Positions 34,657-48,241 of a stretch of DNA of 64,000 bases are shown here, piece after piece. The stretch is from the NCBI RefSeq assembly GCF_009730915.1, contig NC_052481.1:1-64000 (forward strand), written 5' to 3'. Under the pieces are notes generated by a model. It searched no databases, was not told the DNA's origin, and was given only the letters and a program-made list of their open reading frames with translations. The position numbers and the translations under genes are program-made. The stretch is from Dioscorea cayenensis subsp. rotundata. Lineage: Eukaryota > Streptophyta > Magnoliopsida > Dioscoreales > Dioscoreaceae. Each line of letters begins with the position of its first letter. The stretch's first letter is position 1.

Positions 34657-34829
34657 GCCAACGCCAATTGGCATCGGGAGGATCCGGGATCGAATCTCAT
34701 AGCCTACGCAAGGTGAGGGCATGTGGGTCGGTGTTGAGCTTTGCTCCCCACACGTGCACGTCCCTGGGTCTTGGTGTTTGTCGCCTTTCTCAAAAAAAAA
34801 AATAAAATAAAACAAAATAAAAAAAATTA
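34657..34829 (+). mobile_element. SINE, plus strand, 173 bp, nested in the CACTA element
   Basis: It is bounded by an exact 9-bp duplication TTATAGATT (34648-34656 and 34830-34838). The head reads GCCAACGCCAATTGGCATCGG, with an A-box-like block at 34665-34677 and a B-box-like GGGATCGAATCTC at 34686-34698, and there is an A-rich tail. The CAATTGGCAYCGG head is shared with the SINE at 24816-25000, so both belong to one family or close relatives. Confidence 0.88.
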
Positions 34830-35715
34830 TTATAGATTATCAATTCCCTTTATGAGTATATTTTGTAGGATAAAAATTATTTGGGAATTTTTTAATTGCT
34901 CAAGACCAATAATATTCTTAAAAATAGATATGACAATAACTTAAATATAAAAATAGTCATAATAAGTTTTTCCAAAAATTTACAATATTTAAATTTTGAA
35001 AATGTATTGATTATTTCAAGATAAAAAAATTAAAAAAAAAATAAAAAAATATATATTTAAAAATAAAAATTACATACAAAAATACGTTGGTAAATGTACC
35101 AAATGATCCCCTATATCCGTTTGGAATATTACAAACAGATTTGTAACATTCCAAACGGAAACAAGGATCTGTTTGTACACAAACGGATTTGATCTGTTTC
35201 CGTTAATAACATTGCATGATATACAAACAGATTTGTCGGGATAAAAATTTGATTATATTTTATTTGGATGAAATTATTTTTTGGAATAAATTTTGATAAT
35301 TACAAATTTTCATTAATATACTTATGAATTATGAATTTATAATTATTAATAATAAATTTAAAATATATAAATTTATACAATATATTATTTCTTTTTTATA
35401 GAATGAATTTCAAAAATAAAATAGGTAAAACTACCAATTTTATTTTAAAAAATTATATATATATCTATATTACAAACGGATTTGAGTCTGTTTGTAATTT
35501 TAGAAACGGATCTCTCGATCTATTTGTAACATATTGGGAATTTGATTATTTTTTAATTGGATGAATTTTTTTTTGAATAAATTTTGGTAATTACAAATTT
35601 TCTTAAATATTCTCATGAAATATTAATTTATAATTATTAATAGTAAATTTAAAATATTTAAAATTTATAAAATATATTAATTCTTTCTGATAGAATGAAT
35701 TTCAAAAACAAAATA

Positions 35716-36755
35716 TGTAGTTTAGAGAACACTCAAACACTCATAAAGAACTCGCACAAACCAAACAAAAAGAGACACACGAAATTTGTAACCCAGTTCG
35801 GTGTCCACTGGCCTACGTCTGGGGGTCAAGTCCGAAGATAAACAATCACTAAAAGAGGTGAAAATAAATGATTACAAACACTTTATCACTCACACTCACA
35901 AATAAAGATCACTACCCTCTCTAGATTGTCTAGTGTACACACTTTCTTACACTCCGATGTCACCCCAATCTAAGAGCAAGGTAATTTATATAGATGCCTC
36001 AATGTCCCAAATATAATCCATATCTTTTTTAGAATCTCTGTGGCTACTAACTTTAGAACCTTCCAAAATTAGTTGTTGCAACTCCTGTTGTAACACAACT
36101 TGCGACATGGCCCTGACTGTGACTTGACTGAGTTGTAGTTACATTGCGAATGACCTCAATACCCATCAACCTCCTGGTCACATTTAGTCTGAGTCGGTGT
36201 AGCCCGATCTCCAGATCCCAACTACCAGCAATAAGCCTACCTCCTCAGTTCCTCACCACGCAATCCCCTGGTAAGGGGCACACGTTTTTGTGCGTCTTCA
36301 AGAAACTTTCCAAACTTGATCTTCAATTTACCCAAATTTGGCCTTCAAATCTTCCCAAGAAAGATCTTTAATCAATCATGCCAATCATACCAACTATAGG
36401 CATGTCTCCAATCATACCCTTAATAGTCTTCAATCATACTTATTAAAGTTCTTCAAATCATACCTTCAATAGTCTTCAGTCATACCATTGATAAGTATTT
36501 CTTCAAGTAAGTTACATCCATATATAGTCTCCAATCAAATATCTCTAAATATGGTCTTGATATGATTTTACCTTCAAGTTGTAACACATACCAAAATAGC
36601 TTCACTAAGATCTTCAAGATATTTGCCTCCAATCCAAGACTCATTGTTGTGTCACCATGCCTTGCCATGTCATCAATTATACCACTTCACAAAGGTTGTC
36701 ACGTCACCTTGTCTTGGTGTCAAATCATTCCAATTAAAGTGTATTTGCACTAACA
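35716..36755 (-). mobile_element. Solo LTR nested in the CACTA element, about 1.04 kb
   Basis: The minus strand starts TGTTAGTGCAAATACAC and ends GTTCTCTAAACTACA, canonical LTR ends. The CACTA sequence on both sides (TTCAAAAACAAAATA and TACCCATTTATTTT) resembles an uninterrupted paralogous stretch near 35410-35450, which supports an insertion here. No matching 5-bp target-site duplication is evident and there is no coding sequence. Confidence 0.6.
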
Positions 36756-37507
36756 CTACCCATTTATTTTAAACCCCTTTTTTTTATTTTCAACTCAATT
36801 CAAATTTATTTTTTAAAATTAAAAGAAAAGTGCTTAAAAAATTCATTAAAAAACTTTAAATTAGATTTAAAATTAGAATTATAATTATGCTTTTGTTAGT
36901 CATTTGAAAATAAATTTACAATATATAAAATTATTAAATATATTATTTATTTTTTGATGGAATGAATTTAAAAAATTAAAATGTATATATTATAAACTAT
37001 ATTTAATAATATTATTAAATTGCAATTTCACAAACGGAGCAAATATCCATTTGAATAACACAAATGAATCCAAGATCCGTTTGTGTTCACACAAATCCGA
37101 ATCTGTTAATCAAACAGATCCGGATCTGTTAACATATATCTTTTAGGTTTAAACTTTAAAGAAAAATTCATTTGGTTACATTGCTTCTCTTATCTCCATC
37201 TCTCACTATGGACCCTAGCAACATTTTCTGTCGCCATTGACGGAATTGATCCCTTCAACAAGCACTCTGGCGGTACATTGCTTTTCGACAAGCACTCCAG
37301 AGTTAGAGAGAAGCTAACATAGATGAACAATGCATGGCTGCTTCCTCTAATAAAAAAGCAAATTTAAAACAAAATATATTCCATTACAAATCCGTCTCTA
37401 CATTCTAGAATGACAATTATTCCGTTGCAAATCAGTTGTTACATTCTAAAAAAGATTAACACCGAAATAAATTATGTTGCAGAATGTAGCAACGCTTTTG
37501 AAATAGA

Positions 37508-37690
37508 ATAGTTTTCGTTGCTATTTTCAAAAATTGGAAACGGAATTTTTGTCGTTACAAATCCGTTGCTAATGTCTGAAATTGAAACGAAATATTTTCC
37601 ATTGCTATTTTCAAAAATTGGTATCAAAATTGTTTCCGTTACAAATCCGTTACTAATGTCTGAAACGGATTGTTATTTCGTGTGTAATAA
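37508..37690. repeat. Two tandem copies of a 94-bp unit in the CACTA right arm
   Basis: CTATTTTCAAAAATTGG occurs at 37521 and 37615, and each is followed by CGTTACAAATCCGTT and CTAATGTCTGAAA. It is part of the subterminal repeat array. Confidence 0.75.
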
Positions 37691-39144
37691 ATTAGCAGCA
37701 CATATTTTAGAAATAGAAAAATTTCATTTCTAATCAGTTGCTATTTCAATTTAGCAATGGATTAGAAACGAAAAACAATATTTGTAAACTGCAATTTCCT
37801 TATAGTATATGTTAGTTTAAATCTAAGAGGGATGTAAATTATTTTTATGGTAATTTAAAATTAAATTGATTTAAATATAGTCTATAACATTAGCATTTGA
37901 ATCATATATAATTAATTCTAATTCGTACTTTAGAGGATAATCTACTTTAGAGTAATTTTTTGATAGAAAGAATTATATACAAACTAGCACCAAGGGTAAG
38001 AGATACATTGGAAGAGCATTTTGGTTTCGTTAAATGCATATCTCAATCTTATCTTTGTTTGGTAATTTCTAATATTATGGGTTCTAAACCAGTACTATAA
38101 GATGAAGTACTTACTAGAAAGTCATACATCAGGGTAGATATCTCCTTTATCTCCCAAGGGGTCTACTTAAGCGACTGAGCTTTCGACCATTTGGACAAAC
38201 TCCAATGGATTTTGTTATAAACTTTAATTAATCAATCAACGTTAATCATCACTAAATATCAAATATTAATTGAAATAATGTTAAATATTAAGTAATTCAA
38301 AGTTGACTCATTATTCTAAGCCAAATGCATCACATGGCTTGTGTTTGCTTTATAAATTTTTCCTAAATTTAATTTTTAAATAAATATATTTAATTTTTTT
38401 AATTATTATTATCATTTTAAAAAAAATAAAATATTAATTTTTGATGGATATTAATCATTTTAAAATTTGATAAACTCATAAAATTTTATCTTTAATCTAA
38501 TATTTCAAAAGATTCTCTTCACATCACAGTTTCATTCCTCAATCAAGCATCACATATAAGCTTTTCTATTATTATTATTTTTTGAATTTATAATTAAATG
38601 AAAAAGATTACAAAGACTTTAATCTTGATCTTATGAGCAATTAAGGACCTAGAACTCCTCATCATTTTCCCATTTCAGCTTTTATAGAGTGGGTCGCGAG
38701 GTGGAGTGGTTTTCACTTTTCATCCCGTGTGTGTGATGATTGTAAGAAGTTTTTAAGTTAACCTCTAGTTTTTTATTTTGGATCTTTGGTGGTGATCCTT
38801 GTGAGTTACATTGTAGCTTTGAAACATATTTTTATCTAGCTAGTTCATTTTGTCCCTTATGTTTATTTATGTTAACTCTGAGCCATGCTATACAGTGAAT
38901 GCATGCATACATTACATTGGCCATGACTAGCACAAATAGAAGAATTTGATTAAGATGCATGCATTGAATTGCCTGTAAACAATACAAATTAACAACACAC
39001 AGCAATACATGCATTGATGCATGCATGTGTAGAGTGATCCGGTACTGTACGTGTTTAAAGAGTGAGATAAATGTGAGGAAACTATTTGGTGAAAAGATCA
39101 TGATTTTGTGGCTGATGTATATATGGATGGTTTTATAAAGTTAT

Positions 39145-39782
39145 TGATTGGAATTAAGCAACAATCTCAATAGATTGAAAATAAATAAACAATCCCCAAG
39201 CTTGCTAGATGAAGGATAGTAACCTAAATATAACAAAATTGTAATCACACAAGACACCAAATTTTTACGTGGAAAACTCTTAAATCAAGGGTGAAAAACC
39301 ACTGATCAATCTTGACCAAACCAAGCTCCACTATGATCAAATTTAGGGTACAAAAGAGTCTCAAAAACGAGCACAAATCAGAAAAATACAACTTGACCAA
39401 AACAATAGCTAAAACAAGCTATATTGGAAACAAAAGCAATATTCTGCAACTTTTATTCTGACCCTCATATCTCAAGTTAGGAGAAACCAAATCACAAAAC
39501 CGTCTGGTGGAAATCAAGCTTTGCAAGTCTTGAACGTGTCCACAAAATTTCAGCTCAATCGGAAATCGTTTGTCCCTCCAAACACAAGCTTGAAGTTGCT
39601 GCCCCTGTCAAATTCAAACTTTGCGAAAATCTGCCGTTTTTATCTTTGCAGCTGCTCTCTCTCCAGATTTTTTTTCACTCTCTTAACCCTAATATGATGA
39701 AAAACACTTAATAAAGTGAACCCTGATGGGCTTGGACCATTTGGGCTTTTTTCTACATAGGAAGGGAGCCCAGTACCCAACA
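39145..39782 (-). mobile_element. Solo LTR, about 640 bp
   Basis: On the minus strand it begins TGTTGGGTACTGGGC and ends ..TTAATTCCAATCA. The flanks GTTAT (39140-39144) and GTTAG (39783-39787) are a 5-bp duplication with one mismatch. Internal sequence (TTTTTACGTGGAAAACTC) resembles plant copia LTRs. It has no coding content. Confidence 0.65.
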
Positions 39783-40439
39783 GTTAGGTTTAGTAGTATA
39801 AATTGATTTGACCATAGAAGCTCCATGTTCGATCCAAGGGCTGCCCTGTTCTCTGGTTGGGCGTCTTTCATGCCTTGTTTAAATTACGCGTGTGTGTGTG
39901 TATATATATGATCATCCCTTATTATTTCTTTTAGTTTTTAACCTTCTAGTTAAGAAGAATAAGCAAAGAATACTCGCTTATATTGTCATAGATTGTGGAC
40001 TGGTCAAAGCTCTCAATGTGCAGACAGTACCATACCACCATGCATGCAACCATGTTATGCTTTTGTGTGTGTGTGTGTATATATATATATGAGAGTTACT
40101 TGCTTTCGGAACAATAAAGGTTAATTTTTAATTTACCCTTTCATTACAGGACATTAGTTTAGAATTTCTAAAACATTATATAACTAAGTGTTCAAATGAA
40201 CATTTGTTATTAGCTTATCCATTCATTTATGTGTATAAAAAAGTTGGTGATGACTATTAAAGAGTTACGTGTTAAAAATTTATCCTCTTTGATTGGGTTG
40301 TGGGGGTGTGATAGACACCTGGGATTCTTTATATTAATATCAAAGTAAGAAAGTGGAGGCCTATGTAGTGTCTAGCATCAATGATTTTGTACTTAAACTA
40401 ATGATGTGTGTGTATTGGGTACATTAAGAGTTAAGGTTT

Positions 40440-41540
40440 AATTTAATGTTTATGTTGTTTTAGAGACTTTCAAGGACGATTGATTTTTGGTGTTTGAGTG
40501 TGTGATTAGAGTTTGGAGATTTTCAGGTAAATAATATTATATATAAATGAGTATATATAAATATATAATGCTCGATTACCAGCGAGTATGATTCGTGTAT
40601 TTATTAAAATATATTTCTAATTTAGTTTGCTTATGTAATAGTTTATTATTAATTAGATTTTCATTCATTTTCTATTATTATATATTAATTAATTTTTCTG
40701 AATTATTATTCTTTCGTTCAAACATTAATTCTTAAATTTTGGATTATATTTGTTAATTTGTAAAATATTAAATTTATTAATTGCTTTTAATATAATTGAA
40801 TTATTTTATATAATAAAATGGGATAATATTAACATCAGATTTGTTACTTAACTGATTACTCTGCAAATCCTTGTTCTCAAATTCTAATATTTTTTTTTGT
40901 TTTTGACAAAAAGTTATTGTGACATAAATCCGTTTAGTCTCCAATTAAATATGCACTAACTTTGTCATTGGGAGTTAAACACTAAATATGATGAGAGACT
41001 ATAGTGTCGATATAAATGCCTCTTATATTCTGGCTATGGTCACCGAGAGTAAACAAATGATCCTTGTAATTCTGATTTAGGTCATCGGATTTAAACAAAT
41101 GACCTCTGATATTTTATTTTCGCCATAGAAAAGTGTGAGACACATTTTTGACTTTATAATAATTTGTGTTTTTATGAATTATGTTATTATAAATATTATA
41201 CTATGTTTTATGATTTGTTTTTATTTTGAATTTTTTAGATTCTATATGATCCCAGAATATTTTTTATGGGTTAATTGTTGGATTGTCAAGCTCATAAGTT
41301 TATTGTAATTTTTCTTTCACATCAGGAGTACTATAATAAATTAGCTAAATTTGTCAAGTAACATATGTATCATAGTGTAAAGTTCTTATTTTTATCGGTA
41401 TTGTAAACTCTAATATTTGTATTTCGGAAATCTTGTATTTTACAAACTCTACTATATTTTGACATCTAAATGTTGTAGTTTTGATCGATTATATTTGCAT
41501 GCCTACTTACTTTCAATCTTGTAGTTCCAACCTTGTAGGT
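40440..41540 (+). mobile_element. Decayed LTR related to the long solo LTR of copy A
   Basis: Blocks match 26390-27960 in order: a donor-like TTTCAGGTAAATAA near 40525, GTCACCGAGAGTAAACAAATGA near 41040 against the GTCACCGAGGATAAA block at 27207, and AAGCTCATAAGTTTATTG near 41290 against AGTAAGCTCATGGATTTG. Ends are not definable. Confidence 0.45.
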
Positions 41541-42302
41541 ATGTAAACTCTTCCTTATATATATATTGTAATTTACACTATTTATATCTTGCTCTAATTC
41601 AGTAATTATGTTTGTCTATATTTTCTTTTTATTTATTTATCTCCCATTTCAGAGGTTGGGCTTCTAAACTGGGCCATGGGCACATATATTTACATGAAAA
41701 ATAAGCCATGTTTGTCTATATTTATATATATTGCCATTGATGACCAGACTTCCCAAATTTATGGGCCATTTCTTAAATAAATCTTCACAAAAGCATTATG
41801 ATTTATTATTAAAAATAGGAAAAAAATGTTTTTAACTTTAAATAACTACTTTTAAAATTTGTTCAAAAATATATAGAGATTTTTTTGTTAATTAAAATAT
41901 TTATAATTTTTTATTTAATAATGAACTCATTTCATGGAGACTAGCATAAAACTCAAATTCTTTTTTTTTTTGTTTTTTTTTCAAGATATATATAAATAAT
42001 TATAATATTTCAACCATCAAATATACATTAAATATATAAATATTATATTATTATTATTATAATAATTTGCATACCCATTTCTTTGGAGAGCCTTGTCTCT
42101 CTTTCTCAATTTAACTACTGTCAAACATAAGGTGTGTGTATATATATACACATGATGTTTGTTCTATTCTTCCCAATTTCACCAAATAATATCATTTATG
42201 AAAAAAATAATAATGAACAACAACAAGTAAAATAAAGTATAAACACATATATTTACATGAAAAATCCAAAATAAACCCACAAACAACGGTTGGACTACTA
42301 CC

Positions 42303-42341
<39 letters not shown>

Positions 42342-43204
42342 GCAAAAATAACATAAACTCTAACAACTTATTATTCTCTAACAACTTATTATTCAAGCAG
42401 TCACATGGGAAGAAGATGTTTAGAATTCAAAGGCAAGGTTAATTAATGACACTGGCATGCACATGGTGATCCCCACTTTAATTAGAAAACAGAGCCCAAA
42501 GAAAATAGAACTTTTGACATGAAGACTTAAGTTTTATTTTATATGTTTTTAAAAAATTGAAAGAAAAAAAAAAAAATCAAATCCCAGTACACACAAGATC
42601 TTTGAACAATATGACAACTCTAATAATATATTTTGTTTATTATGATGCCATTTTCCTTCATTATATATATATATATATATATATATATTCACACGTTTGT
42701 CATCCCTTTTTGCTTTGCATGAGTGTCCAAGAAATTGGCTACCAAGCTGTTCACATGCATGTGATCTTTGTTCTTGGTTTGCCAAACAAGTAATTATCAA
42801 CTTGTTAATTATATATTTATATATATTTATAAGTTATTGAGGAATGCTATGAAGATCATTCATGCCACTACTCCCTCTTCATATATATATATATGCATTA
42901 TAGTTTTTTTTTATTAATTCTATGAGATTTGACACATAAATTAAGTTGACATTAGATGGAGATGTTACTTATATTTGATGTATGTTAGAAATATCTAGTG
43001 GTTAGGATTTTATATTATTTTAATTTTTTTCATAATATATTATCTCATTAGAGTTAAAGAAATTCTATAAAATATACTTAGTTTTTTTTTTATTAAAAGT
43101 ATAATTTAAGCACAGTGAGTAAAACAGCATAACATTAAAGACATAATCAAAACTCAAATATTATCACACATGATCAACCATTTTGTTCTAATTAATAATA
43201 ATTC

Positions 43205-44040
43205 AATAGTCATAGAAAATATGATCGTGATATGAATGATAAATGAAAATAATGTAAAAAAATATATATTTGATTACTTTCAAATCAAATGATTAAGATA
43301 TTAATTGAAGTACAAGTTTTAATTTATGAATTGATTGTTACAACTAAGATTAGCACAAATTGTATAATTTTTTTTTTCAAATGAGCGGTTGGACCGTTAA
43401 AAAAAATAGAGGTGTGCACAAACTTCGGTGGAACAAGTAAGATCCATACATATGTGGGTGCTAGAACCACATGAACACAATTATTGCTCATACTCCCAAA
43501 AATATATATCATCACTCGTAACTCTCATAATTTCTGAAGTGTTTTAACAAAAACTCAACTACCAATATACTATTTGGTTATTGGTTACAACTTTGAAATA
43601 TATAGCAAATAAAGAAAGGTGTATTCAAGACTATGGGTTTGTTTTGAAAAGGAAAAGCTCTTTATTAGTTTCCTTGTCCTTAAAACTTTATATATATATA
43701 TGACTTTATATTATTTGAATAACAAACTTTGTTTTAGTTTACCACCGGATATGATCGATGATGTGAATAAAAAATAAAAATAATGTAATATATATTTATA
43801 TTCTATAACTTTCAAATCAAATAATTAAGATCTCGATAATTATTTGATTTTTTATTTTATAAAAAAACAAATAATTAAGATATTAATTGAAGAACAAGTT
43901 TTAATTTACGAATTGATGGTTACTAGATAAGATTAGCACAAATATATTTTATAAATTGTGTAACTTTCAAATGTTGTCATTAAGTTTTCATGTGAGATGA
44001 AGTAAATCAAGAAAGGTGTATTCATGACTACAAGTGTTTT
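43205..44040. repeat. Local direct duplication
   Basis: 43225-43380 (CTTTCAAATCAAATGATTAAGATATTAATTGAAG.. with GATTAGCACAAAT) recurs at about 43800-43975. The following AAGAAAGGTGTATTCA at 43612 recurs at 44009. Each copy has gained small AT-rich indels. There is no coding content. Confidence 0.7.
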
Positions 44041-45688
44041 TTTAGTATATTGAATTCAAGCCGCACAAAGTGAGGGTGCATGGCTTGTCCATTTATCAAA
44101 AAAGAATTATTCAAAACTTGATCTTCATTATTACTAGGGACTGTGAGATAAGTGCCAAATGGAACCAAGTGGTAGAGTTTGGTATATATTGATGTTACAT
44201 GAGCTTGAGATATTTTGTGAGATTTTTTTTTTTTATTCATTAGTGTTCATCAATACACCATGCATCAAGTCATGATCTATTTGATCATGCATGTACTTTA
44301 AAATGATTCCCACATGAAGACTAAGGCATATTGTTAATAATTTTTAGGGTTAGGTTTTAGAATTTTTTTTTATATTTTTATTTTATTTAAAAATCACTAT
44401 TTTAGAACTATATATATATATATATATATATAGAAATGGAATTAAGTGGTGTTCATTCGATGATTGGAATAATGTGTAATTAATTGAAATAAAATTAAGC
44501 ATGAAACTTACATTCATATTAACAGATTTGGAATAACTTATATAATTATATATAATTATTGAAAATTCGGTTTCGAGATATAATTAAGGATAATTATTGG
44601 AAGTTTAACAACTTAAACAAAAAAGAAAAAAAATAAGTGATTTAAATAAAAACTGAAAAATAAGATTTAAGGGTTATTCATTAGTTAATTAATATTTTTC
44701 CCCCATAATAATTAAAAAAATTAATTAATTACAAATCCATAGATAGATAAGTAATGTTGTGGTCCTTGTCTATGAAATTTGGATGTTGGAGGGTCATTGT
44801 CTTACTCACTAAATTAATCAAATAATCAAGGTTATTTAGTTATAGTTAACTCATAATTCAGTGTTTACAATTATTTGATCATGTTAGCTATAATATAATT
44901 ATATATCATCACCATATGTTATGGAATTCAATCAAAATTTATTTTTTTCCAATGAGAGAGTACATTTTTGTATCGTTCTTTAAATTAATAATCTATATGT
45001 TTTCCTCCTGGTATAATTTGTTTAATACTCGATCTGATTTACATTAAATGATATGATATGAAAAACCAATAAGTAGTTTATCTCATATTATTATAATTAT
45101 TTTTATAAACCGTGTATTATAAAATAATCAAAATTTACGAAATTAAGTTGCGTCTCCCCCTTAAGCCAAAATATCTTTGGTCTAACTGTATCGGCCCCAT
45201 CATGAAAAGTATTACATACAAGAAGCTCAATGTCTAAGATTGAAACGCATCGAGCATGATGGTGTCGTAGGTTTCACTATTTACAATCAAGACATAAGCT
45301 CCCGTCGCATAAGATGAAGGTGCATGGCATCTCAATGCCCTCGCATACCTTTTAAATAGGGTACTTCAATGCCTATGAGAGTTGTTCACTTGTACAAAAA
45401 TCACTCTTCTCTAAATAAAATTAAGTTAATTATTAATTATGAAAAGTTTAAATTGAGTTTCAATTAACTATTGAATTAAAAGCTTAAATATGATTAATGA
45501 CTCATATACAAGATAATAAATATAAATTAAATCAATCTTTAATTGCAACTTGACTTCTTTTAACTAGTGATTATCCAAAGTAACATATATGTATATATAT
45601 AATTAAGTTCCTGATAATTAATTACAACCAAATAGTTTATTAATTAATCCCGCTCTCTTTTTCAATCCTAGTTGGCACAATACCAGCG

Positions 45689-45700
45689 TGCCACGTGGCA
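45689..45700. promoter_or_regulatory. Perfect 12-bp palindrome containing a G-box
   Basis: TGCCACGTGGCA contains CCACGTGG, the core recognised by plant bZIP and bHLH factors. It lies about 3 kb upstream of the F-box gene, so a function for that gene is only a guess. Confidence 0.35.
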
Positions 45701-46205
45701 AAAATAGGATAAATTCCATGGCTTTGCTGACTAGGATCCACTCTCTGCGGAGTAGACTATGAAGATTAGAACAATTCATAGCCATGCAATGGAGGACCCC
45801 AAAAATGACAAAATAACATCATAATTTTTAGTACTTAGACTTTTTGCCTTATTTTATTTTATTTTTAATTTGATAGTGGGAATTGGAATTGAAAGTGGAC
45901 CCAATTTTTATTAATAAAAATTAAAAAAATTTAATTAAAAAAAAATGGAAAGTGAAAGTGACCCCAATTTCTGTTCTTTGGTGTTGCACAATGGGTGTGC
46001 ATTATTATGGCCAAACAAGGAAAGTTTCTTGAAGTGATTGTGTTCAAACATATGATTTTCTTTTGTTAAAAAAAAAATGTCATGCCTTTCACAATGAATA
46101 TATTTAATGAATTATTAATATTATTGATGACATTGTTACTTAAAGTCTTAATCACTTTATCAACCACTCATTCACTTTTTTGGATCTTGTTTATTATTAC
46201 TTTGT

Positions 46206-46251
<46 letters not shown>

Positions 46252-47645
46252 AGATGGATGAGTTGGTAAAAAAGTTTTATTTGCCGAAAGTGATGCCTAG
46301 AAAAGGAAGAAAAAAATTAAATTTAAATTAAAAAGAAAAATAATATACCCTTTTTAATTGAAATATCAAAGAAGAATAGAAAAGGTCATAAATTAAAGGA
46401 TATTTCTCCTTGTAAAAGTAAAATGACCTTTCAGTCCTTGTGTTAGGGCAATGAAGGAATTGAACTACTAGTTATGCTAAAATAATAAATTCGAAATAAT
46501 TAGGGCATGGAGAAAAATAAAACTAATTTTCTAATTATTTCAAACAAAAAAAAACCCTTCGATTCTATAGAAAAAAGTGTTTGATATTTGTATGAGATTC
46601 TCCTCGTAAAAGTGAAATGACATATTAGCCCTTGTTCAATGCAATGAAGGAATTGAAAATTCTGAAAAAATCTTTGATTATATAAAATTATAAAATTGAC
46701 TCATTGACTAATTGAATAAAATAGTAATTTAAATAAAATTTATAAACAAAAACTTATTTATTAATTTTTATAGAATTAAAATTTATAAGATATGTAACTA
46801 ACAGTAGATTTTTTAAATAAAAGGTCCCAACAATAGCTTTCATGACTTTTATTTAAATATTTATTTATTTAAATTCTATTTCAAGTTGATGAAAGGAAAA
46901 TGTGGACTAGTTATTCCATGAAATATTAGTATTCATTCTTATGAAACTTTTCTTTGAATTTCTAATTTCATTTTAAAGAACTCATGAATTGACATTTTTC
47001 CTTTTTATTTAACTTTAATAACTACAATTAAAAAAATATTTAATAATTATTGTGAAACAAAATCAGTCAAATTATTTGATTAATGTTATATTATGGACTT
47101 TCAAATTATTAAAATATGAACTTTCAAATTTATTACATTATATATCCTCAACTCAATTTAGCAATTGAAATACTCCCTTCGTTCCTTTTTTATCTGTTGT
47201 GGTTAACTAAATCTCACATATCAAAAAATTTAGTTATTTTATAAATTTTTATAAAAAAATCAGTTAGTTTGAAGAAAATTGAAAAGAGTGTTTAAGGCAA
47301 TTTTTAAAAAAATAATAAATATTTTTTAATATTAGAAAATGACAAATAAAAAAAAAACATGGATTTGGAGAGAGTAAGTTCTAATAAAAAAATATATTAT
47401 ATTAAATTTTAAAATTTTGAGGAAAAAAACTATGACGACATAAACACACTAATAAATATGTGAATGATCAAAGGCTTTTTTTTTTTCTGTTCAAATAAAT
47501 GTAATTAATGAGAACTTTATTAATGAAAACATTAATTAGTCCACAACTCACCTTATATTCATCATCAATTAAGCCAACCCAATGATCTAATGATTAATAA
47601 TTACACATGAAATTATGCAGAATTACTGTTGTTTAATATGTTTGA

Positions 47646-47704
<59 letters not shown>

Positions 47705-48082
47705 TTTAAAAAATAGTTGTTGTTTTATAAAACTAAAGCACTATTTATTTATTTTCTTCGAGTTTACATTTTTTAAAAATTTTTAAATTATATAAATTAA
47801 AATAGCCATATTCATAAATTCATAGTCCAAAAAAAAAGTATGATTCTAAAAAAATATTATTTAGTTCATTTTTATTTTAAATTTTTAAAAATTTAATGTT
47901 ATTTTTATAATCCTTATGACTTAAATTCCAGAATGAATAAAGTATTTGTTAACTTTAAAATATAATTATTATTAATAAACTGTTTTATATTTATATATCA
48001 AGATAAGTCATTTGTGTAAGAACATTGGCAAATTATAAAAAAAGAACAAGAGAAGAGAGACAAAGATATAAATACATTTATG

Positions 48083-48121
<39 letters not shown>

Positions 48122-48241
48122 TGTTTTTAATTTCATATTTATATCACTAGGAATTTTAAAGAATAATTATTATTTTTTAATTAAAAAAAACATAATTGTC
48201 ATTCTCGAAATAATTACAAAAATAAAAATAAGATACATAAA

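Larger units (their letters stand above)
34154..37807. mobile_element. Non-autonomous CACTA element, 3.65 kb
   Basis: The left end is CACTACAAGAAACTGC and the right end, reverse complemented, is TACTATAAGGAAATTGC, a decayed inverted repeat. The flanking 3-bp duplication is TAT (34151-34153 and 37808-37810), as expected for CACTA. Subterminal DNA is packed with AAACGGAT / ATCCGTTT and AAACAGATTTGT motifs near both ends, typical transposase-binding arrays. There is no transposase coding sequence. A SINE (34657-34829) and a solo LTR (35716-36755) are nested inside. Copy A near 23910-23935 shows the uninterrupted site. Confidence 0.85.
33200..42250. repeat. Tandem segmental duplication, copy B
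   Basis: It is colinear with copy A (22925-31815) at the anchors listed for that feature, offset by about 10.2-10.5 kb at its two ends. Copy B carries its own insertions: an (AAT)n tract at 33338, a CACTA element (34154-37807), and about 2.9 kb at 38600-41540 that includes a solo LTR and a decayed LTR. It lacks the SINE, solo LTR and TIR element of copy A, so all those insertions post-date the duplication. Confidence 0.88.
42251..48240. other. Gene-free AT-rich interval
   Basis: This 6-kb stretch holds (AT)n tracts (about 42308, 42663, 44410, 46209, 47650, 48088), a local duplication (43205-44040), a short duplicated block near 46390-46665 and a 12-bp palindrome at 45689. A slightly GC-richer patch at 45150-45420 could be an old transposon fragment. 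I found no coding exons with family resemblance on either strand. Confidence 0.6.

Noticed and set aside
42549-42800. Opposed open frames crossing an (AT)n tract
   Set aside because: Both frames read through the microsatellite (IYIYIY) and have no other support.
45150-45420. Possible gene fragment in a GC-richer patch
   Set aside because: No frame shows family resemblance and no splice pattern; too little to call even a transposon class.
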